From positions 1 to 46,731 of the forward strand of contig SHVL01000017.1 in assembly GCA_009694305.1 (NCBI GenBank): DNA of 46,731 nt, written 5' to 3'. Under the pieces are notes generated by a model that saw nothing but the letters and a program-made list of their open reading frames with translations, was not told the origin of the DNA and made no database searches. Both the position numbers and the translations under genes were made by a program. The DNA is from Thermoleophilia bacterium (lineage in GTDB: Bacteria; Actinomycetota; Thermoleophilia; Gaiellales; Gaiellaceae). Within the stretch, counting starts at the first letter, position 1; the number at the start of each line of letters is the position of its first letter. Shown here one piece after another: positions 7,981-15,431 of this stretch.

Positions 7981-9285
7981 CTACGCCGCGTCTCCTTCCT
8001 CGCCTGCAGACTCACGGGTCGGCAGGAACTCCACCTCGAGTCGCAAGATCCGCGAGCCCTCGACCTCGAGCACGTTGAGGCGTAGGCCGTCGGAGCAGAC
8101 CTCGTCGCCGGGTGCCGCCGCCCGGCCGATCAGGTCGAAGACGTATCCCGCCATCGTGTGATAGTCCTCGTGGTCGAGCGTCGTCCCGAACTCCTCGTTG
8201 AAGTCGTCGATCGGGAAGTTGCCGTCGATCCTGATCGTCGTCTCGTCTATCCGCTCGACCGACTCGTCCGGGAGATCGAACTCGTCCTCGATCTCGCCCA
8301 CGATCTCCTCGAGTAGATCCTCGAGCGTGACGACACCGACCGTCGAGCCGTACTCGTCAACGACCACCGACATGTGCTGGTTCGTGCGCCGGAACTCGGC
8401 GAGCAGCGCCGCGAGATCCTTCGTCTCGGGCACCACGTACGCGGGACGCAGAAGCGCCGCGAGCTCGACCGAGGCCATGGTGGTGCCGTGGAGAGCCGAG
8501 ACGAGGTCGCGGACGTGAAGGATCCCGACGATCTCGTCGAGTGACTCCCGGTAGACGGGATAGCGGGTGTACGGCGACTCGAGCACGGCCCGGAGTGCTT
8601 CCTCGGGTGCCATCTCAATCGAGATGCCGACGACGTCGGGTCGCGGCACCATCACGTCGGAGGCCTCCTTGTCGGCGAAGTCGAACACCTTGTAGAGCAT
8701 CTCGCGCTCGTCCTGCTCGATCTCGCCGTGCGCGGTCGAAACCTCGAGCAGCATCCGCAGCTCGGCCTCCGAGTGGGCCTCGCCTTCGGTCTTGCTCGGA
8801 TCGACACCGATTGCGCGCTGAGCGGCATCACTGGAGCGCTGCAGGAACCAGATCAGCGGCCTGAACACGAAGAAGAACGCTCGCACGGGCACCGAGACAC
8901 CGAGCGCGATCCGCTCCGAGTAGCTGAGAGCGAGCCCCTTTGGCACGAGCTCACCGACGACGACGTGCATGAAGGTGATGATCAGGAATGCGAGCAACAC
9001 GGCGACAAAGGTGCCGAGATAGACCCCGAACAGCTCGGACAGCACCTTCTCGCCGATGGCACCGATCGCGAGCGAGGTGAGCGTGACCCCGAGTTGCATC
9101 GCCGCGATGAAGTGCGGCGGGTCGCTCGTGATCTTCATCACCGAGCGTGCGGGCCTGCTGCCCTCGTCCGCAAGCTCCTTGAGCCGCGTGCGGCGCACGG
9201 TCACGAGCGAGTACTCGGCCGCGACGAAAAAGCCGTTCAGGAGAATCAGCACGACGACGCCGAGGAGTTCGAGAGAAACCGTCAT
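7981..9285 (-). CDS. CorC/TlyC-type transporter-associated protein (DUF21-CBS-CBS-CorC)
   Basis: A 434-residue membrane protein. An N-terminal DUF21/CNNM-type transmembrane domain covers about residues 1-190 (LLNGFFVAAEYSLVTVRRTRL, GVTLTSLAIGAIGE, VVVGELVPKGLALSYSERIA). It is followed by two CBS domains (VMVPRPDVVGIS, YPVYRESLDEIVGILHVRDL, MSVVVDEYGSTVGVVTLEDLLEEIVGEI). A C-terminal CorC_HlyC domain then contains RIDGNFPIDDFNEEFG and HTMAGYVFDLIGRAAAPGD. The family includes Mg2+/Co2+ efflux proteins; the hemolysin label is historical. It starts at ATG 9285, 43 nt after the MBL gene, with a GGAG about 8 nt upstream. The short downstream gap to the MFS gene suggests one transcription unit. Confidence 0.9.
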   Translation of the reverse strand: MTVSLELLGVVVLILLNGFFVAAEYSLVTVRRTRLKELADEGSRPARSVMKITSDPPHFIAAMQLGVTLTSLAIGAIGEKVLSELFGVYLGTFVAVLLAFLIITFMHVVVGELVPKGLALSYSERIALGVSVPVRAFFFVFRPLIWFLQRSSDAAQRAIGVDPSKTEGEAHSEAELRMLLEVSTAHGEIEQDEREMLYKVFDFADKEASDVMVPRPDVVGISIEMAPEEALRAVLESPYTRYPVYRESLDEIVGILHVRDLVSALHGTTMASVELAALLRPAYVVPETKDLAALLAEFRRTNQHMSVVVDEYGSTVGVVTLEDLLEEIVGEIEDEFDLPDESVERIDETTIRIDGNFPIDDFNEEFGTTLDHEDYHTMAGYVFDLIGRAAAPGDEVCSDGLRLNVLEVEGSRILRLEVEFLPTRESAGEEGDAA

Positions 9286-9328
9286 GCCCCGGTCTCCGGA
9301 GCCTCGGTACGGGAGGGGAGGTCGCCCA

Positions 9329-10282
9329 CTACTGCGCGGCAGTATAGGAGACGTGCACGACGTGCCCGGCCACCTCGACGGCCTGACGCTCCGCTCGACC
9401 GTCGAGAACGAGCCGCTCGAGGTGGGCGAGCGTCTCGGCGACGGCGAACCGGCGGGACGACGGCCCGAGATCGGCGCCGAAGAGCGGATACGAAACCTCG
9501 TACCCGGTGGCGGGCTCCGGCCCGAGCGCGAGAGCCGTACTCCGCAGCCGCTCCTCGTGATGTGCGATCAGCTCATGCGCCCGCCCCACGGGGTCGGAGA
9601 TCGGGTCTCCGTGGCCGCCGTAGGCCACCTCGGGAGCGATCTCGATCGTGTGCTCGAGTGCACCGAGGTAGTCCCCGAGCGGGTCCGGCCGGCTTGCGGG
9701 CCAGCAGCCGACAGTGGGCGTGATTCGCGCCAGAAGATGATCGGCGGCGATCAGGACTCCGTCTCGCACGAGCGTCAACTGGCCGTCGGCATGCCCCGGC
9801 GCAGCCACGATCTCCCACCCGTGAAGCGTCTCTCCGGCCTCGACGAGCTCGGGGTCAGGGACGGTCCTGATAAACGGCTGATAGAGCGCGCCCTGGCCGA
9901 CCAGCTCCCCGACGGCCTCCTCCGGGGCACCGTGACAACGGAACCACCCGGCCAGCCGCTCCGGCCAGTCGGCGTTCTCCCAGACGAGGCGCGTCTGCTC
10001 GGCGTCCAGACGACCCTGCACCGTGCGCGCGCCCGTGAGATCGCGCACGTCGGCCGCCGCACCGAGATGATCCGGGTGAAAGTGCGTCAGGAACGTCGTC
10101 ACGACGGGGCCGTCGATCTCCCCGAGGGCTGCAGCCCATGCCTCGCCGGCTTCGGGAACTCCGAGACCGGTGTCCACGAGCATGTAGCCGCCGTCCACGG
10201 GAACGAGGTAGCAGTGGACGTGCCCGGGCCTCATCGGCAGAGGCATCGTCACACGCAGGAGACCTCCGGGCAGCTCGTCCAC
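9329..10282 (-). CDS. MBL-fold metallo-hydrolase
   Basis: A 317-residue metallo-beta-lactamase-fold hydrolase. Metal ligands are visible: THFHPDHLG (the HxHxDH motif), APGHADGQL, AADHLL and the distal GGHGDPI. The N-terminal GHVHCYLVPVDGGYMLVDTG strand pair is typical, and a C-terminal helical extension (residues about 230-317) resembles the RNase Z/SoxH-like or LACTB2-like group. Substrate unknown. The start chosen is GTG 10282 because TAGACT sits 7 nt upstream of it. The longest frame would begin at ATG 10336, but that codon lies inside a palindrome and in the promoter of cysH. It is divergent from cysH and probably heads the CorC/MFS unit. Confidence 0.85.
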   Translation of the reverse strand: MDELPGGLLRVTMPLPMRPGHVHCYLVPVDGGYMLVDTGLGVPEAGEAWAAALGEIDGPVVTTFLTHFHPDHLGAAADVRDLTGARTVQGRLDAEQTRLVWENADWPERLAGWFRCHGAPEEAVGELVGQGALYQPFIRTVPDPELVEAGETLHGWEIVAAPGHADGQLTLVRDGVLIAADHLLARITPTVGCWPASRPDPLGDYLGALEHTIEIAPEVAYGGHGDPISDPVGRAHELIAHHEERLRSTALALGPEPATGYEVSYPLFGADLGPSSRRFAVAETLAHLERLVLDGRAERQAVEVAGHVVHVSYTAAQ

Positions 10283-10289
10283 GAAACGC

Positions 10290-10295
10290 AGTCTA
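10290..10295 (-). promoter_or_regulatory. -10 box of the MBL gene
   Basis: TAGACT on the minus strand, 7 nt before GTG 10282. This supports the internal start over the ATG at 10336. Confidence 0.45.
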
Positions 10296-10323
10296 GTCCG
10301 CGACCCCGTTTCGCACGTTCTCC

Positions 10324-10338
10324 TTATGCAACGCATAA
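10324..10338. promoter_or_regulatory. Operator-like palindrome upstream of cysH
   Basis: TTATGCAACGCATAA is a perfect inverted repeat with 6-bp arms and an AAC spacer, 31 bp before the cysH ATG. It overlaps the expected -35 region of the cysH promoter (-10 GATACT at 10355-10360), so binding there could repress cysHDN. The cognate regulator is not in the window. Confidence 0.5.
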
Positions 10339-10354
10339 AGACGGCTGATCAACT

Positions 10355-10360
10355 GATACT
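10355..10360 (+). promoter_or_regulatory. -10 box of cysHDN
   Basis: GATACT, 9 nt before the cysH ATG. A transcript starting 6-7 nt later would have a leader of only 2-3 nt. No Shine-Dalgarno is visible. Confidence 0.4.
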
Positions 10361-10369
10361 GTCTAGTGG

Positions 10370-11047
10370 ATGAAAACGGACATCCGGACGCTCGTCGGGA
10401 CGGCCGATCCCGAGGTACTCACAGCACCCGAGGTACTCGGGGTGATGGTCGAGCACTTTCACCCGCGCCTCTCACTCGCCTGCTCCTTTCAGAAGGAGGA
10501 GTCGGTGCTGCTCGACATGCTGCTCGCAATCGAGCCGGGTGCACGCGTCTTCGCCCTCGACACCCACGTTCTCTTCCCCGAGACCTACGACGTCTGGCGC
10601 CAGCTGGAGCAGCGCTACGGGATCACGGTCGAGGTGTACGAGGGGCCGTCGCTCGGGCGCCAGGCCGCGATCCACGGCGACGCCCTGTGGGCCTCGAATC
10701 CGGCTCTCTGCTGCTCGATCCGGAAGGTGGGACCGCTCGGGAACGCGCTCGGCGGGCTCGAAGGCTGGATCACGGGGATGCGGCGCGAACAGTCACCGAC
10801 GCGCGCGACCGCGAAGAAGATCGGCTGGGACGAGCGCCACGAGCTCTGGCAGGCGAATCCCCTCGCTGACTGGACCGAAGACGCCGTCGACGCCTACATC
10901 GCCGAGCGCGAACTGCCGGTGAACGTCCTCCACTCGCGCGGCTACGCCTCGATCGGCTGCACCCACTGCACACAGCCCGGCACGGGCCGCGAGGGACGCT
11001 GGACCGGAAGCGACAAGACCGAGTGCGGGCTTCACGCCGACGCATGA
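10370..11047 (+). CDS. cysH: Adenylyl-sulfate (APS) reductase, Fe-S type CysH
   Basis: A 225-residue reductase that converts APS to sulfite and AMP using thioredoxin in assimilatory sulfate reduction. Four cysteines for a 4Fe-4S cluster are present: the CC pair at 114-115 (ALCCSIRKVGPL) and C197/C200 (IGCTHCTQP). The catalytic cysteine is C219 in KTECGLH. The cluster cysteines indicate APS rather than PAPS specificity, in line with the absence of an APS kinase gene here. The nucleotide-binding CSFQKEES region lies near residue 38. Its TGA overlaps the cysD ATG (ATGA). A palindrome lies upstream. Confidence 0.94.
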   Translation: MKTDIRTLVGTADPEVLTAPEVLGVMVEHFHPRLSLACSFQKEESVLLDMLLAIEPGARVFALDTHVLFPETYDVWRQLEQRYGITVEVYEGPSLGRQAAIHGDALWASNPALCCSIRKVGPLGNALGGLEGWITGMRREQSPTRATAKKIGWDERHELWQANPLADWTEDAVDAYIAERELPVNVLHSRGYASIGCTHCTQPGTGREGRWTGSDKTECGLHADA

Positions 11048-11955
11048 GCACGAGCCGTCACCGTTCCCACCTCGACGAGCTCGAGGCCGAAGCAGTCCAC
11101 ATCATGCGCGAGGTCGCAGCCGAGCTCGAGCGGCCCGTGCTGCTCTTCTCGGGTGGCAAGGATTCGATCGTCCTCCTGCGCCTCGCCGAGAAGGCATTCC
11201 GCCCCGGCCGCTTCCCCTTTCCCCTGATGCACGTCGACACGGGGCACAACTTCCCCGAGGTTATCGAGTACCGCGACCGCCGCGTCGCCGACCTCGGCGA
11301 ACGCCTCGTCGTCGCGTCCGTGCAGGAGTCGATCGACACGGGTCGCGTTGTCGAGCAGACGGGCCCACGCGCCTCGCGTAACCAGCTGCAGACGACCACA
11401 CTGCTCGACGCGATGGAGCACCACCAGTTCGACGCGGCGATCGGCGGCGCCCGGCGAGACGAGGAACGCTCGCGCGCCAAGGAGCGGATCTTCTCGTTCC
11501 GTGACGACTTCGGCCAGTGGGACCCGCGTGCCCAGAGGCCCGAGCTCTGGAGTCTCTACAACGGCAAGATTCGCAAGGGCGAGCAGGTACGCGTGTTCCC
11601 GATCTCGAACTGGACGGAGCTCGACGTGTGGCAGTACGTCGCCCGCGAGAGCCTCGAGCTGCCGTCGATCTACTACGCACACGAGCGCGAGGTGTTCGAG
11701 CGTGACGGGATGCTCTACTCCACCTCCGAGGCGATCGAGCGAACCGGCGACGAGGTGGCGTTCAGGGAGTGGGTTCGATTCCGGACGGTCGGCGACATGA
11801 GTTGCACGGGCGCCGTGCGCTCGCGGGCCACGTCGTTCGACGACGTCGTCGCCGAGATCGCCGCGACGAGAGTGACCGAGCGCGGCGAGACCCGAGCCGA
11901 CGACCGTGCCTCCGAGGCTGCAATGGAAGACAGGAAACGTGTCGGATACTTCTGA
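11044..11955 (+). CDS. cysD: Sulfate adenylyltransferase small subunit CysD
   Basis: A 303-residue ATP sulfurylase catalytic subunit making APS from ATP and sulfate together with the GTPase CysN. The PP-loop motif LLFSGGKDSIVLLRLAEKAF is near residues 33-52, followed by LMHVDTGHNFPEVIEYRD, IGGARRDEERSRAKERIFSFRD, WNP-like QWDPRAQRPELW and FPISNWTELDVWQYV. The C terminus ends in DRKRVGYF, characteristic of CysD. The ATG at 11044 overlaps the cysH stop; the frame extends seven codons into cysH but the ATGA junction is preferred. It overlaps cysN by 17 nt. Confidence 0.95.
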   Translation: MSTSRHRSHLDELEAEAVHIMREVAAELERPVLLFSGGKDSIVLLRLAEKAFRPGRFPFPLMHVDTGHNFPEVIEYRDRRVADLGERLVVASVQESIDTGRVVEQTGPRASRNQLQTTTLLDAMEHHQFDAAIGGARRDEERSRAKERIFSFRDDFGQWDPRAQRPELWSLYNGKIRKGEQVRVFPISNWTELDVWQYVARESLELPSIYYAHEREVFERDGMLYSTSEAIERTGDEVAFREWVRFRTVGDMSCTGAVRSRATSFDDVVAEIAATRVTERGETRADDRASEAAMEDRKRVGYF

Positions 11956-13240
11956 TCTCCACCCTCCGCAGCTCCGTACGGCAGAGACGTCCAGCCTGCT
12001 TCGTCTCGTCACCTGCGGCTCGGTGGACGACGGAAAGTCAACGCTGATCGGGCGGCTGCTCTTCGACACGAAGCAGGTCTTCATCGACCAGATGGAGCAG
12101 GTCGAGGAGACGAGCGAGCGCCGCGGCGACGGGTACGTCAACCTGGCGCTCCTCACCGACGGCCTCCGGGCCGAGCGCGAGCAGGGAATCACGATCGACG
12201 TCGCCTACCGCGGGTTTGTCACCCCACGCCGCCGTTTCCAGCTCGCGGACGCTCCGGGCCACGTGCAGTACACGCGCAACATGGTCACGGGCGCCTCGAC
12301 CGCCGATGTCGCCGTCGTCCTTGTCGATGCCCGCAAGGGCGTGATAGAGCAGACACGCCGGCACACTCTGATCGCATCACTCCTTGCTGTCCCCCACCTC
12401 GTCTTCGCGGTCAACAAGATGGATCTCGTGGACTTCGACGAGAATCGCTTCGTCGAGATCGCGCGCGAGCTCGACGAGCTGACCGCACAGCTCGGGGTCA
12501 GGGACGAGGTTGCGATCCCGATCGCAGCGCTCCACGGCGACAACGTCGTCGATGCGTCCGACCGGATGCCATGGTGGCGGGGAGGCACTCTCCTGCACCA
12601 CCTCGAGGAGATCGAGCTGTCCGGTGACCGCAACCTCGCAGACCGCCGCTTCCCCGTGCAGTGGGTGATCAGGCCGATGACCGACGAGCACCACGACTAT
12701 CGCGGCTATGCGGGCCAGGTCGCCGGCGGCGTGTGGCGGGCAGGCGACGACGTTCTCGTGCTTCCTTCCGGATTGAGAACAAGGGTCGCGTCCGTCGAGA
12801 CCTTCGAGGGCCCGATCGAGGAGGCCACGCCGGGCATGTCGGTGACGATCCGACTCGAGCACGAGATCGACGTACCGCGCGGCGACATGCTCGTCGACCC
12901 CGGCGACCAGCCGATCACGGCGCGGTCGCTCGAGGCGACGATCTGCTGGATGAACGAGAGGCCGCTCTCGGCCGGTGCGCGCTTCGGGGTGAAGCACACG
13001 ACACGCACCGTCCGCGCCGTCGTCGAGGGAATCGACGGCATCGTGGACATGGACACCCTCGAGCAGCGCGACGCAACCGAGATGACGCTGAACGACATCG
13101 GAACGGTACGCCTGCGCCTCTCCGGACCACTCATGGTCGATCCGTACGCCGAGAACCGTGCGACGGGCGCGTTCATCCTCGTGGACGAGGCGACAAATGA
13201 CACCGTCGCCGCCGGAATGGTCTCGTCGGCAACTCCCTAG
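11939..13240 (+). CDS. cysN: Sulfate adenylyltransferase GTPase subunit CysN
   Basis: A 433-residue translation-factor-like GTPase that drives APS synthesis by CysD. G motifs are visible: GSVDDGKST (27-35), the switch region REQGITIDVAYR, DAPGH (G3) and NKMD (G4). Beta-barrel domains 2 and 3 follow (FPVQWVIRP and the C-terminal region). The protein stops before any APS kinase domain, so it is CysN and not a CysNC fusion. The start chosen is GTG 11939, preceded by AGGA; it overlaps the end of cysD. No cysC, sulfite reductase or transporter gene follows, so those steps must be encoded elsewhere. Confidence 0.94.
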   Translation: MSDTSDLHPPQLRTAETSSLLRLVTCGSVDDGKSTLIGRLLFDTKQVFIDQMEQVEETSERRGDGYVNLALLTDGLRAEREQGITIDVAYRGFVTPRRRFQLADAPGHVQYTRNMVTGASTADVAVVLVDARKGVIEQTRRHTLIASLLAVPHLVFAVNKMDLVDFDENRFVEIARELDELTAQLGVRDEVAIPIAALHGDNVVDASDRMPWWRGGTLLHHLEEIELSGDRNLADRRFPVQWVIRPMTDEHHDYRGYAGQVAGGVWRAGDDVLVLPSGLRTRVASVETFEGPIEEATPGMSVTIRLEHEIDVPRGDMLVDPGDQPITARSLEATICWMNERPLSAGARFGVKHTTRTVRAVVEGIDGIVDMDTLEQRDATEMTLNDIGTVRLRLSGPLMVDPYAENRATGAFILVDEATNDTVAAGMVSSATP

Positions 13241-13326
13241 CGTCACCCGGCAAGAGCACTCCTCGCCGCGGAGCCTCGTCGGATTCCCGGTTCACGACAT
13301 TGCTCGCATATTTCGTGTCACATCCG

Positions 13327-13332
13327 TAGAAT
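13327..13332 (+). promoter_or_regulatory. -10 box of the response-regulator operon
   Basis: TAGAAT, 6 nt before ATG 13339. This is leaderless geometry with no Shine-Dalgarno. Confidence 0.5.
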
Positions 13333-13338
13333 CCCGGC

Positions 13339-13968
13339 ATGGCAGAGATTTCCGAGATCACCGTCCTCCTGGCCGACGATCACGAGGTCGTCCGCGAGGG
13401 ATTGCGTCTTGCGCTGCTGCGCTCCCCCCACATCCGCGTCATCGGAGAGGCTGCGGACGGTGAAACGGCGGTCTCTCTTGCGGAACGCCGGCTCCCGGAC
13501 GTGATCGTGATGGATTTGCGCATGCCAGGCATGGACGGCATCGAGGCGACAGAGGAGATCATGCGCCGCGTCCCCACCTCGAAGGTGCTCATCTTCACCG
13601 CCTACTCGGAGCGCGCCCTGCTCCAGCGAGGCCTCGAGTCGGGAGCGCGTGGGTACATCCTCAAAGAGGCACCGCACGAGACCCTGCTCCGCGCGATCGA
13701 GAAGGTTGCAGCAGGCGAGACGTTCGTTGACCCGGCCCTGATGTCCGCGCTGACGGAGAGCCGCGGAAGCACCGACGTACTGACCGCCCGCGAGCGCGAG
13801 GTTCTGCAGCTCCTCGCAGACGGCATGTCGAATGCAGATGTGGCCGCGCAGCTGTTCATCTCGCAGGAGACGGTGAAGAGCCACGTCCGCCACATCCTCA
13901 CAAAGCTCGAAGCCGATACGCGGACGCAGGCGGTTGCGATCGCGCTACGTGACGCAATGATCGATTGA
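13339..13968 (+). CDS. NarL/FixJ-type response regulator
   Basis: A 209-residue two-component regulator. The receiver domain (about 1-125) has the acidic pocket LADDHEVVREGL, the phosphoacceptor Asp in PDVIVMDLRMPGMDGIEA (about residue 59), the switch Thr in LIFTAY and the Lys in GYILKEAP. The C-terminal LuxR-type helix-turn-helix (about 146-209) reads LTAREREVLQLLADGMSNADVAAQLFISQETVKSHVRHILTKL. It is followed by a histidine kinase whose TTG start overlaps this stop (TTGA), so they are a cognate pair. Target genes are unknown. Confidence 0.93.
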   Translation: MAEISEITVLLADDHEVVREGLRLALLRSPHIRVIGEAADGETAVSLAERRLPDVIVMDLRMPGMDGIEATEEIMRRVPTSKVLIFTAYSERALLQRGLESGARGYILKEAPHETLLRAIEKVAAGETFVDPALMSALTESRGSTDVLTAREREVLQLLADGMSNADVAAQLFISQETVKSHVRHILTKLEADTRTQAVAIALRDAMID

Positions 13969-14609
13969 CGAAGGAGCCGACCGGCCAGGCTCTCGTCGAA
14001 CGGCTGCGGGCCGAGCGAGACGAGCGGCGGCGCCTGGCCGAGCTGATTCACGACGGCCCCGTTCAGCTCGTCGCCGCAATCGCGCAGATGCTCGATGCCG
14101 CCCACCACGCGATCGCAGCAGGCGACCTGGCACATGCAACTCCGATCATCGAACGGGCGCTTGCCGTCGCGCGCGAGGCTAGCGCCGACCTGAGAGAGAT
14201 CGTCAGCGGAATCGAGCCGGATGCGCTGCAGGAACTGGGACTCGCAGCTGCGCTCACCGAGCTTGCCAACCGACATGCGTCCCGTCGTGGTGTCATCTTC
14301 GACCTCGACCTCGCCGGTGGCGACCGGGTCGGCGACGGAGCCCGGTCGTGCCTCTACCAGATCACTCGTGACGCGCTCGACCAGGCGGTGCGCCGCGGGC
14401 CGCCCCGGAACATCAGCGTCTCGATTATCCCGGCCGACGGCGGTGTCGAGCTGCGGATCTCGGACAACGGCGTAGAGGAGCGACGCAAAGCCGTCCTTGC
14501 TGCTCTCGCCGAGCGAGCCACCGAGATCAACGGCACGTTCACGAGCGAGACCGGCGCCTCGGGAACGTGGGTTGCGATCCGCCTGCCCCCGTCCGCTTCG
14601 CTCCTGTAG
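13965..14609 (+). CDS. Soluble NarL-type histidine kinase, degenerate ATPase domain
   Basis: A 214-residue protein with a HisKA_3 dimerisation/phosphoacceptor segment (ERRRLAELIHDGPVQ; the phospho-His would be H29) and a short C-terminal HATPase-like domain. It has no membrane segment or sensor domain. The ATPase motifs are weak. The N-box position reads RDALDQAVRRG where an Asn-containing motif is expected, and the DxGxG box is reduced to SDNGV with no clear G2 Gly-rich segment before GASGTWVAIRLP. It may be a pseudokinase or phosphatase for the adjacent response regulator. The TTG start overlaps the regulator's TGA. Confidence 0.8.
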   Translation: MTKEPTGQALVERLRAERDERRRLAELIHDGPVQLVAAIAQMLDAAHHAIAAGDLAHATPIIERALAVAREASADLREIVSGIEPDALQELGLAAALTELANRHASRRGVIFDLDLAGGDRVGDGARSCLYQITRDALDQAVRRGPPRNISVSIIPADGGVELRISDNGVEERRKAVLAALAERATEINGTFTSETGASGTWVAIRLPPSASLL

Positions 14610-14674
14610 ATGACACCGAAAACCCGGGGAGTGTGCTGCGCCCAGGTGCCCGGCCGCGAAGCACTATCGAGCCT

Positions 14675-14986
14675 TCAGGCGTTGTCGAGCGGTTCGTTCT
14701 GCACGTTGTGCTCGGTGGCGTACGCATCTACGAGGGCGTCGATCACCGTTGCACCATCGGAGAACGCGTAATTGATCTTCACAAACGGCTCCCACTTGTC
14801 GGGCAGCGCGTCCTCGGGAAAGATCGCCTCGACCGGGCATTCCGGCTCACAGGCGCCACAGTCGATGCACTCCTCCGGGTCGATCACGAGCATACGTCCA
14901 AACTCGTGGATGCAGTCAACGGGGCAGACATCGATGCAGGACTTGTCCTGGATATCGATACAGGGCTCCGAAATGATGTACGTCAT
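14675..14986 (-). CDS. fdxA: 7Fe ferredoxin (FdxA-type)
   Basis: A 103-residue soluble electron carrier. The N-terminal cluster motif SCIDVCPVDCIHE and the second motif CIDCGACEPECPVEAI match the 3Fe-4S/4Fe-4S ferredoxins of Actinobacteria (MTYIISEPCIDIQDKSC opening). The C-terminal extension to residue 103 is normal for the family. The ATG at 14986 follows TAGGGT by 10 nt, with CAGG immediately before the start. It is convergent with the histidine kinase gene, with 65 bp between them and no obvious hairpin. Its redox partners cannot be inferred. Confidence 0.93.
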   Translation of the reverse strand: MTYIISEPCIDIQDKSCIDVCPVDCIHEFGRMLVIDPEECIDCGACEPECPVEAIFPEDALPDKWEPFVKINYAFSDGATVIDALVDAYATEHNVQNEPLDNA

Positions 14987-14996
14987 CCTGGCGGTA

Positions 14997-15002
14997 ACCC
15001 TA
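14997..15002 (-). promoter_or_regulatory. -10 box of fdxA
   Basis: TAGGGT on the minus strand, 10 nt before ATG 14986, giving a leader of about 3 nt. Confidence 0.35.
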
Positions 15003-15034
15003 CCGAGACGGGGGGACGGGGCAAGGGAGAACTG

Positions 15035-15343
15035 TCAGCTCGCCGTGAGCTCTGCCACGAGCGCCCGTGCGCGCTCGACGAGTGCCGACTTGACGATCAC
15101 CTGGTCGAATCCCGCCTCATTCCCCGCCCGAAGCCCCGCCGTGTCGGTGTGGTTCGTGTACCCGAGGATGGGCGTGTCGGGCCAGTTGTCGGCGACGTCG
15201 GCCGGATCGACGCGCGCAATGTCACAAACGATGAGATCGGGCGGATGAGTCGAGTCCTTCGTGACGAGCTGGTGCTCGGGCAGGAGCCCCTCCAGCTTGC
15301 CGCGGAAGAAGAGATCGACCCCTACGAGCAGGATCGTCGCCAT
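15035..15343 (-). CDS. Receiver-like single-domain protein
   Basis: A 102-residue protein with an alternating beta/alpha pattern like a CheY receiver: ATILLVGVDLFFRGKLEGLL, then PPDLIVCDIARVDP (candidate Asp near 41), PILGYTNH, and VIVKSALVERARALVAEL with a Lys at the usual position. The acidic pair after strand 1 is reduced to a single Asp (GVD), so phosphorylation is uncertain. No output domain. It starts at ATG 15343, 7 nt after TACCCT, and so is likely leaderless. Function unknown; a degenerate receiver or adaptor is the best description. Confidence 0.75.
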   Translation of the reverse strand: MATILLVGVDLFFRGKLEGLLPEHQLVTKDSTHPPDLIVCDIARVDPADVADNWPDTPILGYTNHTDTAGLRAGNEAGFDQVIVKSALVERARALVAELTAS

Positions 15344-15350
15344 CCGTGCA

Positions 15351-15356
15351 AGGGTA
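15351..15356 (-). promoter_or_regulatory. -10 box of the receiver-like gene
   Basis: TACCCT on the minus strand, 7 nt before ATG 15343. No Shine-Dalgarno is present. Confidence 0.5.
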
Positions 15357-15431
15357 GCAGGGCCGAAGGACGGCTTCGCCTCTCGCTCCGTGCTCACCCG
15401 GGAGCTCCGGCAGGAAACACGCCGGTACCGA

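Noticed and set aside
11032-12192. Long leftward open frame of 386 codons opposite cysD/cysN
   Set aside because: Shadow of the clearly identified cysD and cysN coding sequence.
14610-14674. Terminator between the histidine kinase and ferredoxin genes
   Set aside because: No stem of convincing length could be found in the 65-bp convergent gap.
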